From Aureimonas sp. Leaf427 (GTDB lineage Bacteria > Pseudomonadota > Alphaproteobacteria > Rhizobiales > Rhizobiaceae): 64,000 bases of DNA. The position numbers were made by a program, and so were the translations under genes. The stretch is from contig NZ_LMQW01000048.1 of the NCBI RefSeq assembly GCF_001425485.1, positions 124,001 to 188,000 on the forward strand. The letters run 5' to 3'. The notes below the pieces were generated by a model. The model saw only the letters and a program-made list of their open reading frames with translations. It did not search any database and was not told the DNA's origin. Below, piece by piece: positions 63,364 to 64,000 of this stretch; position 1 is the first letter of the stretch; each line of letters starts with the position of its first letter.

Positions 63364-64000
63364 ATGGCAGACGAGATGCGCAAGATTGGAATCGTGGGCG
63401 CCGGGCAGATGGGCCCGGGCATCGCGCATGTCGTCGCCCTGTCGGGCTACGACGTGACGCTTTACGACCTCACCCCGGATCGCGCCGTTCGCGGCGTCGA
63501 GAAGGCGGTTCTGACCCTCGACCGGCAGGCCGCGTCCGGCAAGATCACCGAGACGGAGAAGACCGACGCGATCGGGCGCATCCGCGCCGCGCAGACGGTT
63601 TCCGATCTGTCGGACATGGATCTCGTCGTCGAGGCCGCGACGGAGGACGAGACGGTCAAGCGCAAGATCTACGCGACCGTCTGCCCGGTCCTGAAGCCCT
63701 CCGCGATCCTCTCCACCAACACGTCCTCGATCTCGATCACGCGGCTCGCCTCCGCCACCGACCGGCCCGACCGCTTCATCGGCATCCACTTCATGAACCC
63801 CGTCCCGGTCATGAAGCTCGTCGAGCTGGTGCGCGGCATCGCCACGGGCGATCCGACCTTCGAGACCTCCAAGGCCTTCGTCGCGTCCCTCGACAAGACC
63901 GTCACCGTCTCCGAGGACTTCCCGGCCTTCATCGTCAATCGCATTCTCCTGCCGATGATCAACGAGGCGATCTATACGCTCTACGAGGGCGTCGGATCGG
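63364..64000 (+). CDS. 3-hydroxybutyryl-CoA dehydrogenase, N-terminal part (cut by window edge)
   Basis: The open frame from ATG 63364 runs off the window, showing 212 residues. The Rossmann fold begins IGIVGAGQMGPGIAHVVALSGY; the acidic strand end is LYDLTPDR, the catalytic histidine region is GIHFMNPVPVMKLVELVRG and the dimer part starts SEDFPAFIVNRILLPMINEAI. It interconverts acetoacetyl-CoA or 3-ketoacyl-CoA and the 3-hydroxy form, in short-chain fatty acid or polyhydroxybutyrate metabolism. It belongs next to the etf genes in many Rhizobiales. ATG 63376 is an alternative start four codons later. Confidence 0.93.
   Translation, partial: MADEMRKIGIVGAGQMGPGIAHVVALSGYDVTLYDLTPDRAVRGVEKAVLTLDRQAASGKITETEKTDAIGRIRAAQTVSDLSDMDLVVEAATEDETVKRKIYATVCPVLKPSAILSTNTSSISITRLASATDRPDRFIGIHFMNPVPVMKLVELVRGIATGDPTFETSKAFVASLDKTVTVSEDFPAFIVNRILLPMINEAIYTLYEGVGS

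Overview
The window is GC-rich (roughly two thirds G+C by eye), densely coding DNA from an alphaproteobacterium, almost certainly of the order Hyphomicrobiales (Rhizobiales). The reasons are a chemotaxis operon with the gene order of Sinorhizobium meliloti (receptor, cheS-like STAS gene, cheY1, cheA, cheW, cheR, cheB, cheY2, cheD, cheT), a choline-sulfatase very like rhizobial BetC, a ScfR-type regulator divergent from the propionyl-CoA carboxylase genes, the block of adenosyltransferase, etfB, etfA and hydroxyacyl-CoA dehydrogenase, and a promoter of the alphaproteobacterial general stress sigma factor EcfG type. I cannot fix the genus. Nothing looks like a prophage, a plasmid or a large island; this reads as ordinary chromosome with small accessory pieces.

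Layout. 1-6255: a cut-off membrane protein, a secreted alpha/beta hydrolase, argB, a YcaQ-type DNA glycosylase and prpE. 6256-6615: a single-domain response regulator behind a GGAAC-N16-CGTT promoter. 6800-15981: ten che genes on the minus strand. 16254-20594: a DprE1-like FAD oxidase, a DUF2934 protein, and a small molybdopterin-oxidoreductase-fold protein next to a membrane GGDEF-EAL protein. 20706-30636: betC, two small envelope or unknown proteins, a DMT exporter, an M20 amidohydrolase, a D,D-carboxypeptidase, a CobW/COG0523 GTPase, a TusA protein, a 271-bp MITE-like inverted-repeat element, a DUF924 protein and a CelD-like acyltransferase. 30789-34666: a sulfate ABC transporter. 34774-42558: methylmalonyl-CoA epimerase, methylmalonyl-CoA mutase and propionyl-CoA carboxylase, with their ScfR/PccR regulator. 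42784-48994: a hexonate cassette (RspB-like dehydrogenase, polar-amino-acid-type ABC transporter, GntR regulator, mannonate dehydratase). 49076-54308: alcohol and aldehyde oxidation genes with TetR and ArsR regulators and a divergent ene-reductase. 54736-54820: tRNA-Leu(CAA). 55062-64000: DsbB, an HNH protein, an AlkA-like glycosylase, GluQ-RS, two carriers, a twin-TM protein, cobalamin adenosyltransferase, ETF beta and alpha, and the start of a 3-hydroxybutyryl-CoA dehydrogenase.

How it fits together. Four loci serve propionate and short acyl-CoA use: PrpE makes propionyl-CoA, PccAB, Mce and Mcm take it to succinyl-CoA, the PduO-type adenosyltransferase makes the coenzyme the mutase needs, and ETF receives electrons from acyl-CoA dehydrogenation. 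ScfR/PccR has visible TTTGCRAA half-sites in its own promoter. The che operon ends with CheT, which carries the DxxxQ motif of CheZ-type phosphatases.

The items I would look at first are the MITE-like element, the RspB/ABC/GntR/UxuA cassette with a GntR-like operator, the cysteine-poor oxidoreductase-fold protein paired with a c-di-GMP enzyme, the EcfG-type promoter and the ScfR operator. I found no CRISPR array, transposase or defence system.
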